A DNA stretch of 64,000 bases from Ancylobacter tetraedralis (GCF_014195655.1 NZ_JACICD010000005.1:310001-374000), one strand, 5' to 3'. Numbered from the stretch's first letter, positions 1 through 9,001 are shown. The notes: generated by a model from the sequence alone, not told the origin. Made by a program: numbers and translations.

Positions 1-355
1 GGATGACGCCGGCGATCGGCACGCCGTCACGCGCCAGACCCAGCGAGACGGCGAAGAGCGGGATGCCGTGCAGGAAATTGGTGGTGCCGTCGAGCGGGTC
101 GATGATCCAGCGGTGGCTGGCGTCGCTGCCCTCGACCTCGCCGCTCTCCTCCATGAGGAAGCCGAAGCTCGGCCGCGCCTTGGCGAGTTCGTCGTGCAGG
201 ATGCGCTCGGCCTTGCGGTCGGCATTGGAAACGAAGTCGCCCGGCCCCTTGAGCGAGACCTGCAGGTTCTCAACCTCGCCGAAATCGCGGATGAGGGAGC
301 GACCGGCCTTGCGGACGGCCTGGACCATGACGGTCATCAGGGGAGTGCGGATCAT
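1..355 (-). CDS. suhB: Inositol monophosphatase family protein (C-terminus beyond the window)
   Basis: The minus-strand frame starts at ATG 355 (MIRTPLMTVM) and runs off the window edge after about 118 codons. It shows the Mg-dependent inositol monophosphatase signature: GDFVSNADRKAE, then the acidic MEESGE segment and WIIDPLDGTTNFLHGIPLFA, where the D-P-L-D-G-T motif carries metal ligands. The family hydrolyses myo-inositol-1-phosphate and related sugar phosphates; SuhB members also affect rRNA antitermination. The 3' part, including the last metal-site motif, is outside the window, so activity cannot be judged fully. It is followed by about 100 bases without a gene before the small protein gene ending at 456. 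Confidence 0.85.
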   Translation of the reverse strand, partial: MIRTPLMTVMVQAVRKAGRSLIRDFGEVENLQVSLKGPGDFVSNADRKAERILHDELAKARPSFGFLMEESGEVEGSDASHRWIIDPLDGTTNFLHGIPLFAVSLGLARDGVPIAGVI

Positions 356-455
356 GGCGGCGGTTCCGGCGCGGGCGGTCAGGATAAGGCTGCACCCTCT
401 GCCGTTCGACGGCGCCAGCGTCAAGCGATAAACTACCGCAGCGGTTCGTCCCGCG

Positions 456-722
456 TCACGACGCGCCCATCACCTTGAGCGTCACGTCGTCGAAGATCTT
501 CACCGATGAGCCCGCCGCCATGGACCTCAGTCGCTGCTCGTCACGAAAGTCGTCCAGTGTGACGGTCGCCACGGTCGGCTGGGAATAGGACGACCGAATC
601 CGGCTCGCGATCGCGGGTGCCTCTCGAGTGACCTGCCGCACGAATTCGGCCAGCTCGTCGCGGCTTGAGAAACGTAGCAGCAATTCCACCTCCGAACGTC
701 CGGGGCGCGCCCCACAACCCAT
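456..722 (-). CDS. Small protein with a propeptide (I9)-like fold pattern, partner of the subtilase
   Basis: This 88-residue protein is encoded 72 bases downstream of the subtilase gene on the same strand. I recognise no named family. Its predicted pattern is strand (about 12-18, VELLLRF), long helix (20-43), strand (49-55, TVATVTL), helix (56-70) and a final strand pair (73-85, VKIFDDVTLKVM). That beta-alpha-beta-beta-alpha-beta order is the layout of the subtilisin propeptide/inhibitor I9 family. Its end resembles the end of the subtilase N-terminal region (VFSDVQFDVLP versus IFDDVTLKVMG). It has no signal peptide. The ATG at 722 lacks a clear ribosome site, so a start a few codons later is possible. 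Inference: a free inhibitor or folding partner of the neighbouring protease. The coding frame is well supported by position and sequence, the role is not. Confidence 0.6.
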   Translation of the reverse strand: MGCGARPGRSEVELLLRFSSRDELAEFVRQVTREAPAIASRIRSSYSQPTVATVTLDDFRDEQRLRSMAAGSSVKIFDDVTLKVMGAS

Positions 723-794
723 GCGCTAGCAGAATATATAGGCACCATTCGCGCCTTCGCCAGCGCCAACCGCGCCCTTGCCACACGACGCCCA

Positions 795-2051
795 TCACGC
801 GACGCGCAAATCCCGCATGGCTTTGTGGACCGCAGCCTCACAATTGATCATACCCCGGCCGACGCAGTTTGCCCCCTCGGGCAGGGCCGTGCAAGTGTCC
901 CGGATGGTCGCCGCGACTTGGGCTGGTGACGCCTGCGGAGCGACGGACAGGACGAGCGCCGCCAATCCGGCGACTTGAGGACACGCGCCCGAGGTTCCCC
1001 ACCAAGGCATGTCCTCGTAACCGTCTCCCCACGGCACGATGCCATAGGTTGGCGCGACGCAATCCGGCTTGGGATGGTGCTTCGCCCATTCGCCCGGACC
1101 ACGGCTGGAATTAGCGTGAGGCGTCAAGGAATCGCAGTTGCTGAGCGCCCGGTTGACCGTGCCCACGCTGACGACCATGTCGTGCGAATTCGGGCCCCAG
1201 ATCGAATTGGGGCCGCACTTGTCCGGCTCGTAGCGACACACGTCGCTGTAGTGGTTATTGCCAGCGGCGAAGCACACGAAGACGCCTGCGGCGACGGCGG
1301 ATTCGATGACGCTCATGAAGGGATGGTCCTGCGGCATCACGCCGGGCGAATCGCAGACGTACAGACCATAGGAATTCGTCGCCACCACCCTCCCCTGCAA
1401 GTCGCCATTGTCGAGGGACCGCAACAGATTGTCGTAGATGCGGAAGAGATCGACCGATCTGAGGTTGCTGCGCGCGGACAGCACGCGAGCTTCCGGCGCC
1501 ACGCCGTCATAGGCCCCGGCAATCGATGATCCCGCGGCAATGGCCGCGCACATCGAGCCATGCCCCACGTCGTCGGCCCAGATCTGCCCACGGAAAGCAT
1601 CGCTCAGATCGACGGCGGAACGCCGAGGCATAGGCAGTTCGCGCAGGTTCTGCACGATGCCCGTATCGACGACGGCGATCGTGACGCCCTGTCCGCGCGC
1701 GTGTTCCCAAGCCGAAGGTGCGCCGATCTGCGCGATCACCTCACGGAGATTTCCGGCGACCCTTCCCCCTGCCGGCGACAAGCGGCCATCTGCGGGTACA
1801 TTCTCGTGGATGCCGCACCGACCGTCCTCCCCGCCGGAAATTCCCGGCAGCACGTCGAACTGCACGTCGCTGAAGACCTGCGCCCCCAGCACGAGCAGGC
1901 GATGACGCTCGTCATCATCGACATCCATCAGCAGCGTGTCGGATTGCGAGAAGGAGGCGACCGGCCGACGGCCCTTCAGTTCCAGAGCGGCACCCGTCAG
2001 AAGATCAAGTCTCAGGTCTTGCGACGGCACGCGAATGAAGATGCGGTCCAT
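795..2051 (-). CDS. Subtilisin-like serine protease (S8 family), apparently cytoplasmic
   Basis: 418 residues from ATG 2051, chosen over an upstream ORF start because GGGGGAAGG lies just before it. The catalytic triad is complete: Asp129 (AVVDTG), His164 (VGHGSMCAA) and Ser354 (WGTSGACPQVAG); Asn265 (AAGNN) supplies the oxyanion hole. Residues 1-68 look like an I9-type propeptide (strand-helix-strand-helix-strand), followed by a linker of about 35 residues. There is no signal peptide or membrane segment, so the enzyme should act in the cytoplasm unless an unusual export route exists. It has 12 cysteines, many for such a location. The small gene ending at 456 follows in the same orientation and may encode an inhibitor. 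Codon use is less GC-biased than in the neighbours, which suggests an accessory, transferred pair. The substrate is unknown. Confidence 0.9.
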   Translation of the reverse strand: MDRIFIRVPSQDLRLDLLTGAALELKGRRPVASFSQSDTLLMDVDDDERHRLLVLGAQVFSDVQFDVLPGISGGEDGRCGIHENVPADGRLSPAGGRVAGNLREVIAQIGAPSAWEHARGQGVTIAVVDTGIVQNLRELPMPRRSAVDLSDAFRGQIWADDVGHGSMCAAIAAGSSIAGAYDGVAPEARVLSARSNLRSVDLFRIYDNLLRSLDNGDLQGRVVATNSYGLYVCDSPGVMPQDHPFMSVIESAVAAGVFVCFAAGNNHYSDVCRYEPDKCGPNSIWGPNSHDMVVSVGTVNRALSNCDSLTPHANSSRGPGEWAKHHPKPDCVAPTYGIVPWGDGYEDMPWWGTSGACPQVAGLAALVLSVAPQASPAQVAATIRDTCTALPEGANCVGRGMINCEAAVHKAMRDLRVA

Positions 2052-2083
2052 ACCTTCCCCCGAACTACCTTTTCGGGAAACGA

Positions 2084-2111
2084 TAAATAATGCAACCTTT
2101 GCGCGCAACAA
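2084..2111 (-). promoter_or_regulatory. Candidate promoter of the subtilase gene
   Basis: On the minus strand a -35-like TTGTTG (2111-2106) is followed after 16 bases by a -10-like TATTTA (2089-2084), 33 bases before the protease ATG. It lies in a locally AT-rich stretch just after the zapA stop, so the protease pair probably has its own promoter and is not simply read through from zapA. Confidence 0.4.
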
Positions 2112-2126
2112 TATTCTGACGTTTAC

Positions 2127-2510
2127 TCAGCCCATGCCGACCCGGCCGGACGGGCTGGGGCCCAGCTCGCGGGCCAGGTCTTCCAGCCGCTCGGCGGCGG
2201 TGACGATGGTGCCGGCGATCTCCGCCTCGGCCTCGATCATCTGCCGCACCGCCTGGTCACGCGCGCCGCGCTCGGCGGCGCTGTCGCGCTCCAGCGCCTG
2301 GATCCGCCGGCGCGCCTCGCTCAGTTCGTCGGCAAGGGTGATCGCCGCCATAACGCTCAGGCGCTGGTCGCCGATCTCGCCGAAAGCAATGCGCAGCTGG
2401 TCGATCCGCTCGTCCACCTGCTCGCCGAGCCGGGCGAGGTGGTCCTCCTGCCCGTCGTCGCAGGCCATGCGATAGGCGCGCCCGCCGATGGTGACGGTGA
2501 CATGGGCCAT
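2127..2510 (-). CDS. zapA: Cell division protein ZapA
   Basis: 127 residues from ATG 2510 (MAHVTVTIGGRAYRMACDD), with AAAGGT upstream. ZapA binds FtsZ and bundles its filaments at the division septum. The N-terminal globular part with the typical ITIGGRxYxM...GxExHLxxLAxxVD pattern covers about residues 1-45 (here DGQEDHLARLGEQVDERI), and a long coiled coil with many Arg/Glu/Ala follows. The start lies 11 bases after the stop of the upstream DUF4164 gene, so the two form an operon. In related genomes zapA is commonly followed by 6S RNA and a 5-formyltetrahydrofolate cyclo-ligase gene; here the subtilase gene follows within 80 bases. Confidence 0.9.
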   Translation of the reverse strand: MAHVTVTIGGRAYRMACDDGQEDHLARLGEQVDERIDQLRIAFGEIGDQRLSVMAAITLADELSEARRRIQALERDSAAERGARDQAVRQMIEAEAEIAGTIVTAAERLEDLARELGPSPSGRVGMG

Positions 2511-2520
2511 GGCCGACCTT

Positions 2521-2856
2521 TCAGCGCTGATGCGCGGCGAGCACCGCGCGAATGGTTTCCATCGCGCTGCCGAGCCGGCGCGAGACCTCCTCATTGGCCC
2601 CTTCCAGCCGCTCGGCCCGGGCCTGCGCGCCGTCCAGCGCATCGGCCAAGCGCGAACGGTCGGCTCCGAAGACGTGCAACTGCTGCGCCAGCGCGGCCTC
2701 CTGGCGCTCCACCTCCAGCCGGCGCTGGATCGCCACGCCGAGCGTCTCGACAGCGTCGTCGAAGCGCTTGAGCGCGGCCTGCAGCGCGGTGGGCTCGCCG
2801 GCCGGATCGATCGCCGAGGAATGGGCCGAAGGATGATGGTTCGCCGAAGGATTCAT
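2521..2856 (-). CDS. DUF4164 family coiled-coil protein
   Basis: 111 residues from ATG 2856 (MNPSANHHPS), with GGAGCG upstream. After a short polar N-terminus it is almost wholly helical, with heptad-like Leu/Ala spacing from about residue 25 (ALQAALKRFDDAVETLG) to the end. This matches DUF4164, a small alphaproteobacterial family typically found upstream of zapA. Its function is not established; position and coiled coil make a cell-division role plausible (inference). The gene is divergent from tkt, with a 314-base interval between them. Confidence 0.75.
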   Translation of the reverse strand: MNPSANHHPSAHSSAIDPAGEPTALQAALKRFDDAVETLGVAIQRRLEVERQEAALAQQLHVFGADRSRLADALDGAQARAERLEGANEEVSRRLGSAMETIRAVLAAHQR

Positions 2857-3170
2857 GGCATCGACGCTCCGGTCTGGGATCGGGCGGCCCCGGAAGAGGC
2901 CCCATTCCCGCGATCTCGCAGGGGATTTTGGCGCTATTGAGCCTTCCATTGGGTCAGGCGTCAACCGATGCGCCGTTCCGCAGCCTGGTATTCAAACGCT
3001 GTCATACGCTTGTAGCGGCCAGCGCGTTTGACAGAGACCGGCGTGGTGCTATCACTCGACCCGGCCTCCCGCACCGCGGCAGACCCAATCACGCGGTGTC
3101 GCATCGAAGCGGCCCGTGATGCACGCACGCCTAAGAGACAACGCGTTCCCCCTCGGAGACATCAGCCCTC
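2857..3170. other. Divergent intergenic region DUF4164/tkt
   Basis: 314 bases without a gene. It contains the tkt promoter candidate (3028-3055) and presumably the promoter of the DUF4164-zapA operon. I see no RNA gene or long repeat here. Confidence 0.6.
3028..3055 (+). promoter_or_regulatory. tkt promoter candidate
   Basis: A perfect -35 box TTGACA (3028-3033) is followed after 16 bases by TATCAC (3050-3055), about 115 bases upstream of the tkt ATG. The -35/-10 pair resembles the one before rpmJ (TTGACA and CTATCA), which supports a housekeeping sigma-70 promoter. The -10 is imperfect. Confidence 0.5.
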
Positions 3171-5165
3171 ATGTCGAACCGCGAAAAGCATGATCGCATG
3201 GCCAACGCCATCCGCGCGCTGGCGATGGATGCCGTCGAAGCCGCCAAGTCGGGCCACCCCGGCATGCCCATGGGCATGGCGGATGTCGCGACGGTGCTGT
3301 TCGGCAAGGTGCTGAAATTCGATCCGACCGACCCGCACTGGCCGGACCGCGACCGTTTCATCCTCTCCGCCGGCCACGGCTCGATGCTCATCTATTCGCT
3401 GCTCTACCTCACCGGCTATGAGGGGATGACGATCGACGACATCAAGAATTTCCGCCAGCTCGGCTCGCGTACGCCCGGCCACCCGGAATATGGCCACACG
3501 GTCGGCATCGAGACCACGACCGGCCCGCTCGGCCAGGGCCTCGCCAACTCGGTCGGCTTCGCGCTGGCGGAGCGCATGCTCGCGGCGCAGTTCGGCTCGG
3601 ACCTGGTCGACCACCACACCTATGTCATCTGCGGCGACGGCTGCCTGATGGAAGGCATCTCGGAAGAGGCGATCGAGATCGCCGGCCGCCAGAAGCTGAA
3701 CAAGCTGATCGTCTTCTGGGACGACAACCACATCACCATCGACGGACCGACCTCGCTTTCGGTCGCCACCGACCAGCTCGCCCGCTTCGAGGCCTCCGGC
3801 TGGAACGCCACCCGCGTCGACGGCCATGACCCGGACGCCATTCTCGCCGCCATCGAGCGCGCCAAGACCTCCAACAAGCCCTCGCTCATCGCCTGCCGCA
3901 CCACCATCGGCTATGGCGCGCCCAACAAGGGCGGCACCAATGGCGTGCATGGCGCCCCGCTCGGCGCCGCGGAAATCGCCGCCGCCCGCGCCTTCCTGAA
4001 CTGGGAATACGAGCCCTTCGTGATCCCCAGCGACGTTCTGGACGCCTGGCGCCTCGCCGGCCTGCGCTCGCGCCAGGCGCACAAGGCGTGGTCGGAGCGC
4101 CTCAAGGCCGCCGATCTCGAAAAGCGCGGCGAGTTCGAGCGTCGCGTGCGCGGCGACCTGCCGTCCCGCACCTCCGATGTGGTGGCCGGCGTGATCGCCA
4201 AGGCCCGCGCCGACGGCGGCGCGGTCGCCACCCGCAAGTCGTCGGAAATCGTGCTGGAGGCGCTCACCGCCGCGCTGCCGGAAATGCTCGGCGGCTCGGC
4301 CGATCTCACCCATTCCAACAATACCAAGACCAAGGCCACCTCTGTCTATGTCGAGCCGCCCAAATATGACGGCCGCTATGTGAACTGGGGCATCCGCGAG
4401 CACGGCATGGCGGCGGCGATGAACGGCATCGCGCTGCATGGCGGCTTCATTCCCTATGGCGGCACCTTCCTGGTGTTCTCCGATTATTGCCGCCCCTCCA
4501 TCCGCCTCGCGGCGCTGATGGGCGTGCGCGTGGTCTATGTCTTCACCCATGATTCCATCGGCGTCGGCGAGGACGGCCCCACCCACCAGCCGGTGGAACA
4601 GATCGCCGCGCTGCGCGCCATCCCCAACCTCCTCGTCTTCCGCCCGTGCGACACGGTGGAGACGGCGGAAGCCTGGAAGCTGGCGCTGGAGCACAAGACC
4701 GGGCCGAGCGTTCTGGCGCTCACCCGCCAGAACCTGCCGCTGCTGCGCACCGACGCGGGCACCGAGCGCTGCCTCACCGCGCGCGGCGCCTATGAGCTGG
4801 TGGCGGCCTCGGGCGAGGCGAAGGTCTCGCTGTTCGCCTCCGGCTCCGAGGTCTCCCTCGCCATGGCTGCGCGCGAGCAGTTGCAGGCGCAGGGCGTGCC
4901 GACCCGCGTGGTCTCCGTGCCCAGCTTCGAACTGTTCCTCAACCAGCCGGACGAGAGCCGCAAGCAGGTGGTGGGCAAGGCGCCGGTGAAGATCGCCATC
5001 GAAGCGGCGATCCGCCAGGGCTGGGACGCCATTGTCGGCTCCGATGCCGCCTTCGTCGGCATGCACGGCTTCGGCGCCTCGGGTCCGGCGCCGGAAGTCT
5101 TCGCGCATTTCGGCATTACGGTGGAAGGCGTGGTCGCGACCGCGCTCAGCCGCCTGAAGTCCTGA
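3171..5165 (+). CDS. tkt: Transketolase
   Basis: 664 residues, the usual bacterial length. Transketolase moves two-carbon ketol units between sugar phosphates with thiamine diphosphate, in the pentose phosphate pathway and in the Calvin cycle. Visible motifs: [19 protein letters not shown] (about 66-84), the thiamine/Mg motif GDGCLMEG (155-162) with the DDN at 184-186, and the catalytic GIREHGMA with Glu410. The start ATG 3171 follows GGAGA. It begins a run of same-strand carbon genes (gap, pgk, aldolase). Regulation by CbbR is known for gap-pgk in Xanthobacter flavus, but no CbbR site was identified with confidence here. Confidence 0.97.
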   Translation: MSNREKHDRMANAIRALAMDAVEAAKSGHPGMPMGMADVATVLFGKVLKFDPTDPHWPDRDRFILSAGHGSMLIYSLLYLTGYEGMTIDDIKNFRQLGSRTPGHPEYGHTVGIETTTGPLGQGLANSVGFALAERMLAAQFGSDLVDHHTYVICGDGCLMEGISEEAIEIAGRQKLNKLIVFWDDNHITIDGPTSLSVATDQLARFEASGWNATRVDGHDPDAILAAIERAKTSNKPSLIACRTTIGYGAPNKGGTNGVHGAPLGAAEIAAARAFLNWEYEPFVIPSDVLDAWRLAGLRSRQAHKAWSERLKAADLEKRGEFERRVRGDLPSRTSDVVAGVIAKARADGGAVATRKSSEIVLEALTAALPEMLGGSADLTHSNNTKTKATSVYVEPPKYDGRYVNWGIREHGMAAAMNGIALHGGFIPYGGTFLVFSDYCRPSIRLAALMGVRVVYVFTHDSIGVGEDGPTHQPVEQIAALRAIPNLLVFRPCDTVETAEAWKLALEHKTGPSVLALTRQNLPLLRTDAGTERCLTARGAYELVAASGEAKVSLFASGSEVSLAMAAREQLQAQGVPTRVVSVPSFELFLNQPDESRKQVVGKAPVKIAIEAAIRQGWDAIVGSDAAFVGMHGFGASGPAPEVFAHFGITVEGVVATALSRLKS

Positions 5166-5215
5166 AGTCACCGGTAAAAAGGGCTGAAATTACAAGCAAT
5201 GGACGCCCTAGCCAT

Positions 5216-5246
5216 GCAGCTGACGCATAAAGGCTGCGTCAGCTGC
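5216..5246 (+). repeat. Perfect 12-bp inverted repeat (stem-loop) between tkt and gap
   Basis: GCAGCTGACGCA (5216-5227) and its exact reverse complement (5235-5246) flank a 7-base loop. A weaker 5-bp hairpin AGGGC/GCCCT follows at 5251-5268. No U-run follows, so this is not a classical Rho-independent terminator. It could be an RNA-processing or stabilising hairpin of a tkt-gap transcript, or a protein-binding site of the gap promoter. Confidence 0.75.
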
Positions 5247-5356
5247 GCACAGGGCAAGCATCAGCCCTAAGAGCGACTGGTGTCGTAACGGCGACCGCGC
5301 TATGAGGCCCATGGCGCGGCTGGTTTCGACAGATAAGCTTACTTGGGGAAAGACGC

Positions 5357-6364
5357 ATGACGCTCAAGGTTGCCATCAACGGTTTCGGACGCATCGGCCG
5401 GAATGTGCTCCGCGCCATCATCGAATCGGGTCGCACCGACATTGAGGTCGTTGCCATCAACGATCTCGGCCCGGTCGAGACCAATGCCCACCTGTTCCGC
5501 TTCGATAGCGTGCACGGTCGCTTTCCCGGCGAGGTGAAGGTGGACGGCGACACGATCGACGTGGGTCGCGGCCCGATCAAGGTGACGGCGGTGCGCAATC
5601 CCGCCGAGCTGCCGCACACGGCGCTGGGCGTCGACATCGCGCTGGAATGCACCGGCATCTTCACCGCGCGCGACAAGGCCGCGCTTCATCTCGAAGCTGG
5701 CGCCAAGCGCGTGGTGGTCTCCGCCCCCTCGGACGGCGCGGACCTGACGGTCGTGTTCGGCGTGAACCACGACAAGCTGACCCGGGATCACCTGGTCATC
5801 TCCAACGCCTCCTGCACCACCAATTGCCTGGCGCCGGTGGCCAAGGTGCTGAACGACGCGTTCGGCATCGACCATGGCTTCATGACGACCATCCACTCCT
5901 ATACCGGCGACCAGCCCACGCTGGACACGATGCACAAGGATCTCTACCGCGCCCGCGCCGCGGCGCTGTCGATGATCCCGACCACCACGGGCGCTGCCAA
6001 GGCGGTCGGCCTCGTGCTGCCGGAACTCGCCGGCAAGCTCGACGGCACCTCGCTCCGCGTGCCCACCCCGAACGTCTCGGTGGTCGACTTCAAGTTCGTC
6101 GCCAAGAAGAACGTGACGAAGGACGAGATCAACGCCGCCATCAAGGCCGCCGCCGATGGTCCGCTCAAGGGCATTCTCGGCTACACGACGCAGCCGAACG
6201 TCTCCTCCGACTTCAACCACGACCCCCACTCCTCGATCTTCCATTTCGACCAGACCAAGGTGCTGGAAGGCAATTTCGTCCGGGTGCTGTCCTGGTACGA
6301 CAATGAATGGGGCTTCTCGAACCGCATGTCGGATACGGCGGTCGCCCTCGGCAAGCTGATCTGA
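5357..6364 (+). CDS. gap: Type I glyceraldehyde-3-phosphate dehydrogenase
   Basis: 335 residues. It oxidatively phosphorylates glyceraldehyde 3-phosphate to 1,3-bisphosphoglycerate, or the reverse in gluconeogenesis and the Calvin cycle. It has the Rossmann motif INGFGRIGR (7-15), the catalytic [10 protein letters not shown] with Cys153, the HSYTGDQ histidine segment and the C-terminal [13 protein letters not shown] motif. TGGGGAAAG precedes the ATG. The 191-base spacer from tkt holds a strong stem-loop, and a GC hairpin separates it from pgk, so the mRNA levels of the three genes may be tuned separately. Confidence 0.97.
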   Translation: MTLKVAINGFGRIGRNVLRAIIESGRTDIEVVAINDLGPVETNAHLFRFDSVHGRFPGEVKVDGDTIDVGRGPIKVTAVRNPAELPHTALGVDIALECTGIFTARDKAALHLEAGAKRVVVSAPSDGADLTVVFGVNHDKLTRDHLVISNASCTTNCLAPVAKVLNDAFGIDHGFMTTIHSYTGDQPTLDTMHKDLYRARAAALSMIPTTTGAAKAVGLVLPELAGKLDGTSLRVPTPNVSVVDFKFVAKKNVTKDEINAAIKAAADGPLKGILGYTTQPNVSSDFNHDPHSSIFHFDQTKVLEGNFVRVLSWYDNEWGFSNRMSDTAVALGKLI

Positions 6365-6372
6365 ACGAGTTC

Positions 6373-6403
6373 CGGCCGGGCCCTCCGCCAAGAGGCCCGG
6401 CCG
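6373..6403 (+). terminator. GC-rich stem-loop between gap and pgk
   Basis: A 10-bp perfect stem (6373-6382 with 6394-6403) and an 11-base loop lie 9 bases after the gap stop, followed only by TTT. It may partly terminate or protect the gap message; pgk starts 38 bases further on with its own strong ribosome site. Confidence 0.45.
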
Positions 6404-6440
6404 TTTCGCATCAAGATCAACAAAACCCGAGGAGGAACCC

Positions 6441-7664
6441 ATGAGTGAGGCTTCTAATGGCGCGTCCGGCGAGGCTTCGGCCTTCCGCACGCTCGACGAC
6501 GCCGATGTCGCGGCCAAGCGTGTGCTGGTGCGCGTGGACCTGAACGTGCCGATGGATGCCGGCCGGGTCACCGACGACACCCGCATCCAGGCCGTGCTGC
6601 CGACCATCCGCGAAATCGCCGACAAGGGCGGCAAGGTCATCCTGCTGGCCCATTTCGGCCGGCCCAAGGGCGAGGACCCGGCGCTGTCGCTGGCGCCCAT
6701 CGCCGGCGAGGTCGCCTCCCGGCTCGGCCGGCCGGTCGCCTTCGCCCCCGCCACCATCGGTGAGGTAGCCGCGGCGGCGGTGGAAAAGCTCCAGCCCGGC
6801 GAGGTGCTGCTGCTGGAGAATACCCGCTTCGACAAGCGGGAAGAGAAGAACGACCCCGACTTCGTCGCCGCGCTGGCCGCGCTCGGCGATCTCTATGTCA
6901 ACGATGCCTTCGCCACCGCCCACCGCGCCCACGCCTCCACCGAGGGGCTGGCGCACACGCTGCCGGCCTTTGCCGGACGCTGCATGCAGGTGGAAATCGA
7001 GGCGCTGGCCAAGGCGCTGGAGAAGCCGCAGCGCCCCGTGCTCGCCGTGGTCGGCGGCGCCAAGGTCTCGTCCAAGCTGGAACTGCTCGGCAATCTCGTT
7101 GCCAAGGTCGACATTCTGGTCATCGGCGGCGGCATGGCCAACACCTTCCTTGCCGCCCAGGGCAGACATGTCGGCAAGTCGCTGTGCGAGCACGACCTTG
7201 CCGGGACGGCGCTGGAGATTCTCGACAAGGCCAAGGCGGCCGGCTGCGAGATCGTGCTGCCGGTCGACGCGCTGGCCGCGACCGAGTTCAGGGCCAACGC
7301 CCCGCACCGCGTCGCTTCGGTCGACGACATCCAGCCGGACGAGATGATGCTCGATGCCGGCCCGGCCTCCATCGCGCAGGTCATCGAGAAATTGCATGCT
7401 GCGAAGACCGTAGTGTGGAACGGCCCGTTCGGCGCCTTCGAGCTGCCGCCCTTCGACACGGCGACGGTCGCGGTGGCGAAGGCGGCGGCGGAACTGACCG
7501 ACGCGGGCCAGCTGCTCTCGGTCGCCGGCGGCGGCGACACGGTGGCGGCGCTCAACCATGCGGGTGTGGCGGAACGCTTCACCTATGTATCGACGGCGGG
7601 CGGTGCCTTCCTCGAATGGCTGGAGGGCAAGGCCCTGCCGGGCGTCGAGGCGCTGCGCCGCTGA
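6441..7664 (+). CDS. pgk: Phosphoglycerate kinase
   Basis: 407 residues, slightly longer than usual because of a polar N-terminal extension of about 16 residues ([16 protein letters not shown]). It transfers phosphate between 1,3-bisphosphoglycerate and ADP. Motifs: [13 protein letters not shown] (substrate site), HFGRPKG, the hinge motif [13 protein letters not shown], and the nucleotide-binding [11 protein letters not shown] near the C-terminus. GAGGAGGAA upstream is a strong ribosome site. It lies between gap and the aldolase gene on the same strand. Confidence 0.97.
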   Translation: MSEASNGASGEASAFRTLDDADVAAKRVLVRVDLNVPMDAGRVTDDTRIQAVLPTIREIADKGGKVILLAHFGRPKGEDPALSLAPIAGEVASRLGRPVAFAPATIGEVAAAAVEKLQPGEVLLLENTRFDKREEKNDPDFVAALAALGDLYVNDAFATAHRAHASTEGLAHTLPAFAGRCMQVEIEALAKALEKPQRPVLAVVGGAKVSSKLELLGNLVAKVDILVIGGGMANTFLAAQGRHVGKSLCEHDLAGTALEILDKAKAAGCEIVLPVDALAATEFRANAPHRVASVDDIQPDEMMLDAGPASIAQVIEKLHAAKTVVWNGPFGAFELPPFDTATVAVAKAAAELTDAGQLLSVAGGGDTVAALNHAGVAERFTYVSTAGGAFLEWLEGKALPGVEALRR

Positions 7665-7798
7665 ACGATCGTCCGGTCCGGTGGAGAAGCCCGTCAATCG
7701 GGACAAGTCCGGGCGGATGCGACTGATGTAACCGGCCCGGCCGCGTGGGTGAAACATGCCGCGTGGCCGGGACTATCTGTTTCGCGCGGGAGAGAGAT

Positions 7799-8824
7799 AT
7801 GACGGCGAGCCTCGAAGAGGTTGCGTACAAGCTGGCGGCGGGCGGCAAGGGCATTCTGGCCGCCGACGAGAGCACGAGCACGATCAAGAAGCGCTTCGAT
7901 GCCATCGGCGTCGAATCCACCTTCGACAACCGCCGCGATTATCGCGAGCTGCTGTTCCGGTCGACCGAGGCGATGACCGATTATATCTCGGGCGTCATCC
8001 TGTACGACGAGACCATCCGCCAGAAGGCCAAGGACGGCACGCCGCTGGTCGATCTGATCACCCAGGCCGGCTCCATCCCCGGCATCAAGGTCGATCTCGG
8101 CGCCAAGCCGCAGCCGGGCTGCCCGGGCGAGACCATCACCGAGGGCCTCGACGGCCTCGGCGAGCGCTTCAAGGAATATTACGACCTCGGCGCGCGCTTC
8201 GCGAAGTGGCGCGCGGTGATCGATATCGGCGCCGATATCCCGAGCTACACCTCCATCCTTGCCAATGCGCAGGCTCTGGCCCGCTATGCCGCGCTCGCCC
8301 AGGCCGCCGGCATCGTGCCGATCGTCGAGCCGGAAGTGCTGATGGACGGCGACCACGATATCGACCGCTGCTACGACGTGACGGAATGGGTGCTGAAGGA
8401 AGTGTTCCAGCAGCTGTTCTACGGCCGCGTGAAGCTGGAAGGCATGGTGCTGAAGCCGAACATGGCCATCGCCGGCAAGAAGTCGGCGAAGCAGGCCTCG
8501 GTCGCCGAGGTTGCCGAGAAGACCGTGAAGCTGCTGAAGAACACGGTGCCGCCGGCGGTGCCGAGCGTCGCCTTCCTGTCGGGCGGCCAGTCGGACGAGG
8601 AAGCCACCGCCCATCTCGACGCGATGATCCGCGCCGGCGCCCTGCCTTGGAACCTCACCTTCTCCTATGGCCGCGCGCTGCAGGCCGCGCCGCAGAAGGC
8701 GTGGTCGGGCAAGCCGGAGAACTGGGCCGCCGGGCAGGCCGCCTTCACCCACCGCGCCCGGATGAACTACCTCGCGGCGCTGGGTCAGTGGACGCCGGAA
8801 ATCGAGCACAAGAGCGCCGCCTGA
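7799..8824 (+). CDS. Class I fructose-bisphosphate aldolase
   Basis: 341 residues from ATG 7799, chosen because GGGAGAGAGAT precedes it and family members begin at this point; an ORF open from 7745 adds an unlikely tail. This is the metal-independent, eukaryote-like aldolase: GKGILAADESTSTIKKRF at the N-terminus, and the Schiff-base lysine Lys219 in MVLKPNM, followed by TVPPAVPSVAFLSGGQSDEEA. It interconverts fructose 1,6-bisphosphate with dihydroxyacetone phosphate and glyceraldehyde 3-phosphate. It closes the tkt-gap-pgk cluster and is followed by a strong terminator. Confidence 0.95.
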   Translation: MTASLEEVAYKLAAGGKGILAADESTSTIKKRFDAIGVESTFDNRRDYRELLFRSTEAMTDYISGVILYDETIRQKAKDGTPLVDLITQAGSIPGIKVDLGAKPQPGCPGETITEGLDGLGERFKEYYDLGARFAKWRAVIDIGADIPSYTSILANAQALARYAALAQAAGIVPIVEPEVLMDGDHDIDRCYDVTEWVLKEVFQQLFYGRVKLEGMVLKPNMAIAGKKSAKQASVAEVAEKTVKLLKNTVPPAVPSVAFLSGGQSDEEATAHLDAMIRAGALPWNLTFSYGRALQAAPQKAWSGKPENWAAGQAAFTHRARMNYLAALGQWTPEIEHKSAA

Positions 8825-8854
8825 CACCTGTCGGGCCTGTGCTTTAACACCAGA

Positions 8855-8891
8855 GGCGCCGCCCCCCCCCCGGGCGGCGCCTTGCTTTTTT
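8855..8891 (+). terminator. Rho-independent terminator after the aldolase gene
   Basis: A 10-bp perfect stem (8855-8864 with 8872-8881) closes a C-rich loop and is followed by TTGCTTTTTT. It ends the carbon cluster transcript. The loop contains a run of cytosines, so a base-count error is possible there but would not touch a gene. Confidence 0.9.
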
Positions 8892-8967
8892 ACCGGTCGA
8901 CAGCCGCATCGCCGACGCCCGCGCGAGCCTATCCCTGCACACCCGGGCCGAGGCCGGCGGTCGCCGC

Positions 8968-9001
8968 AAAAGAAAATCCCCAGGCGCCGGCCCGGGGATT
9001 T
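8968..9001 (-). terminator. Rho-independent terminator of the secreted repeat protein gene
   Basis: Read on the minus strand, AAATCCCC and GGGGATTT form an 8-bp stem with a further 3-bp inner stem, followed by TTTTCTTTT. It lies about 45 bases after the stop at 9047. Confidence 0.8.

Noticed and set aside
3162-5171. 669-codon open frame antisense to tkt
   Set aside because: Mirror of a high-GC gene. The product is an Arg/Gly/His/Ala-rich sequence without a recognisable domain, and tkt explains the region fully.
8861-8871. Run of cytosines as a possible sequencing error or frameshift
   Set aside because: It lies in the loop of a terminator outside any gene, so nothing is broken by it.
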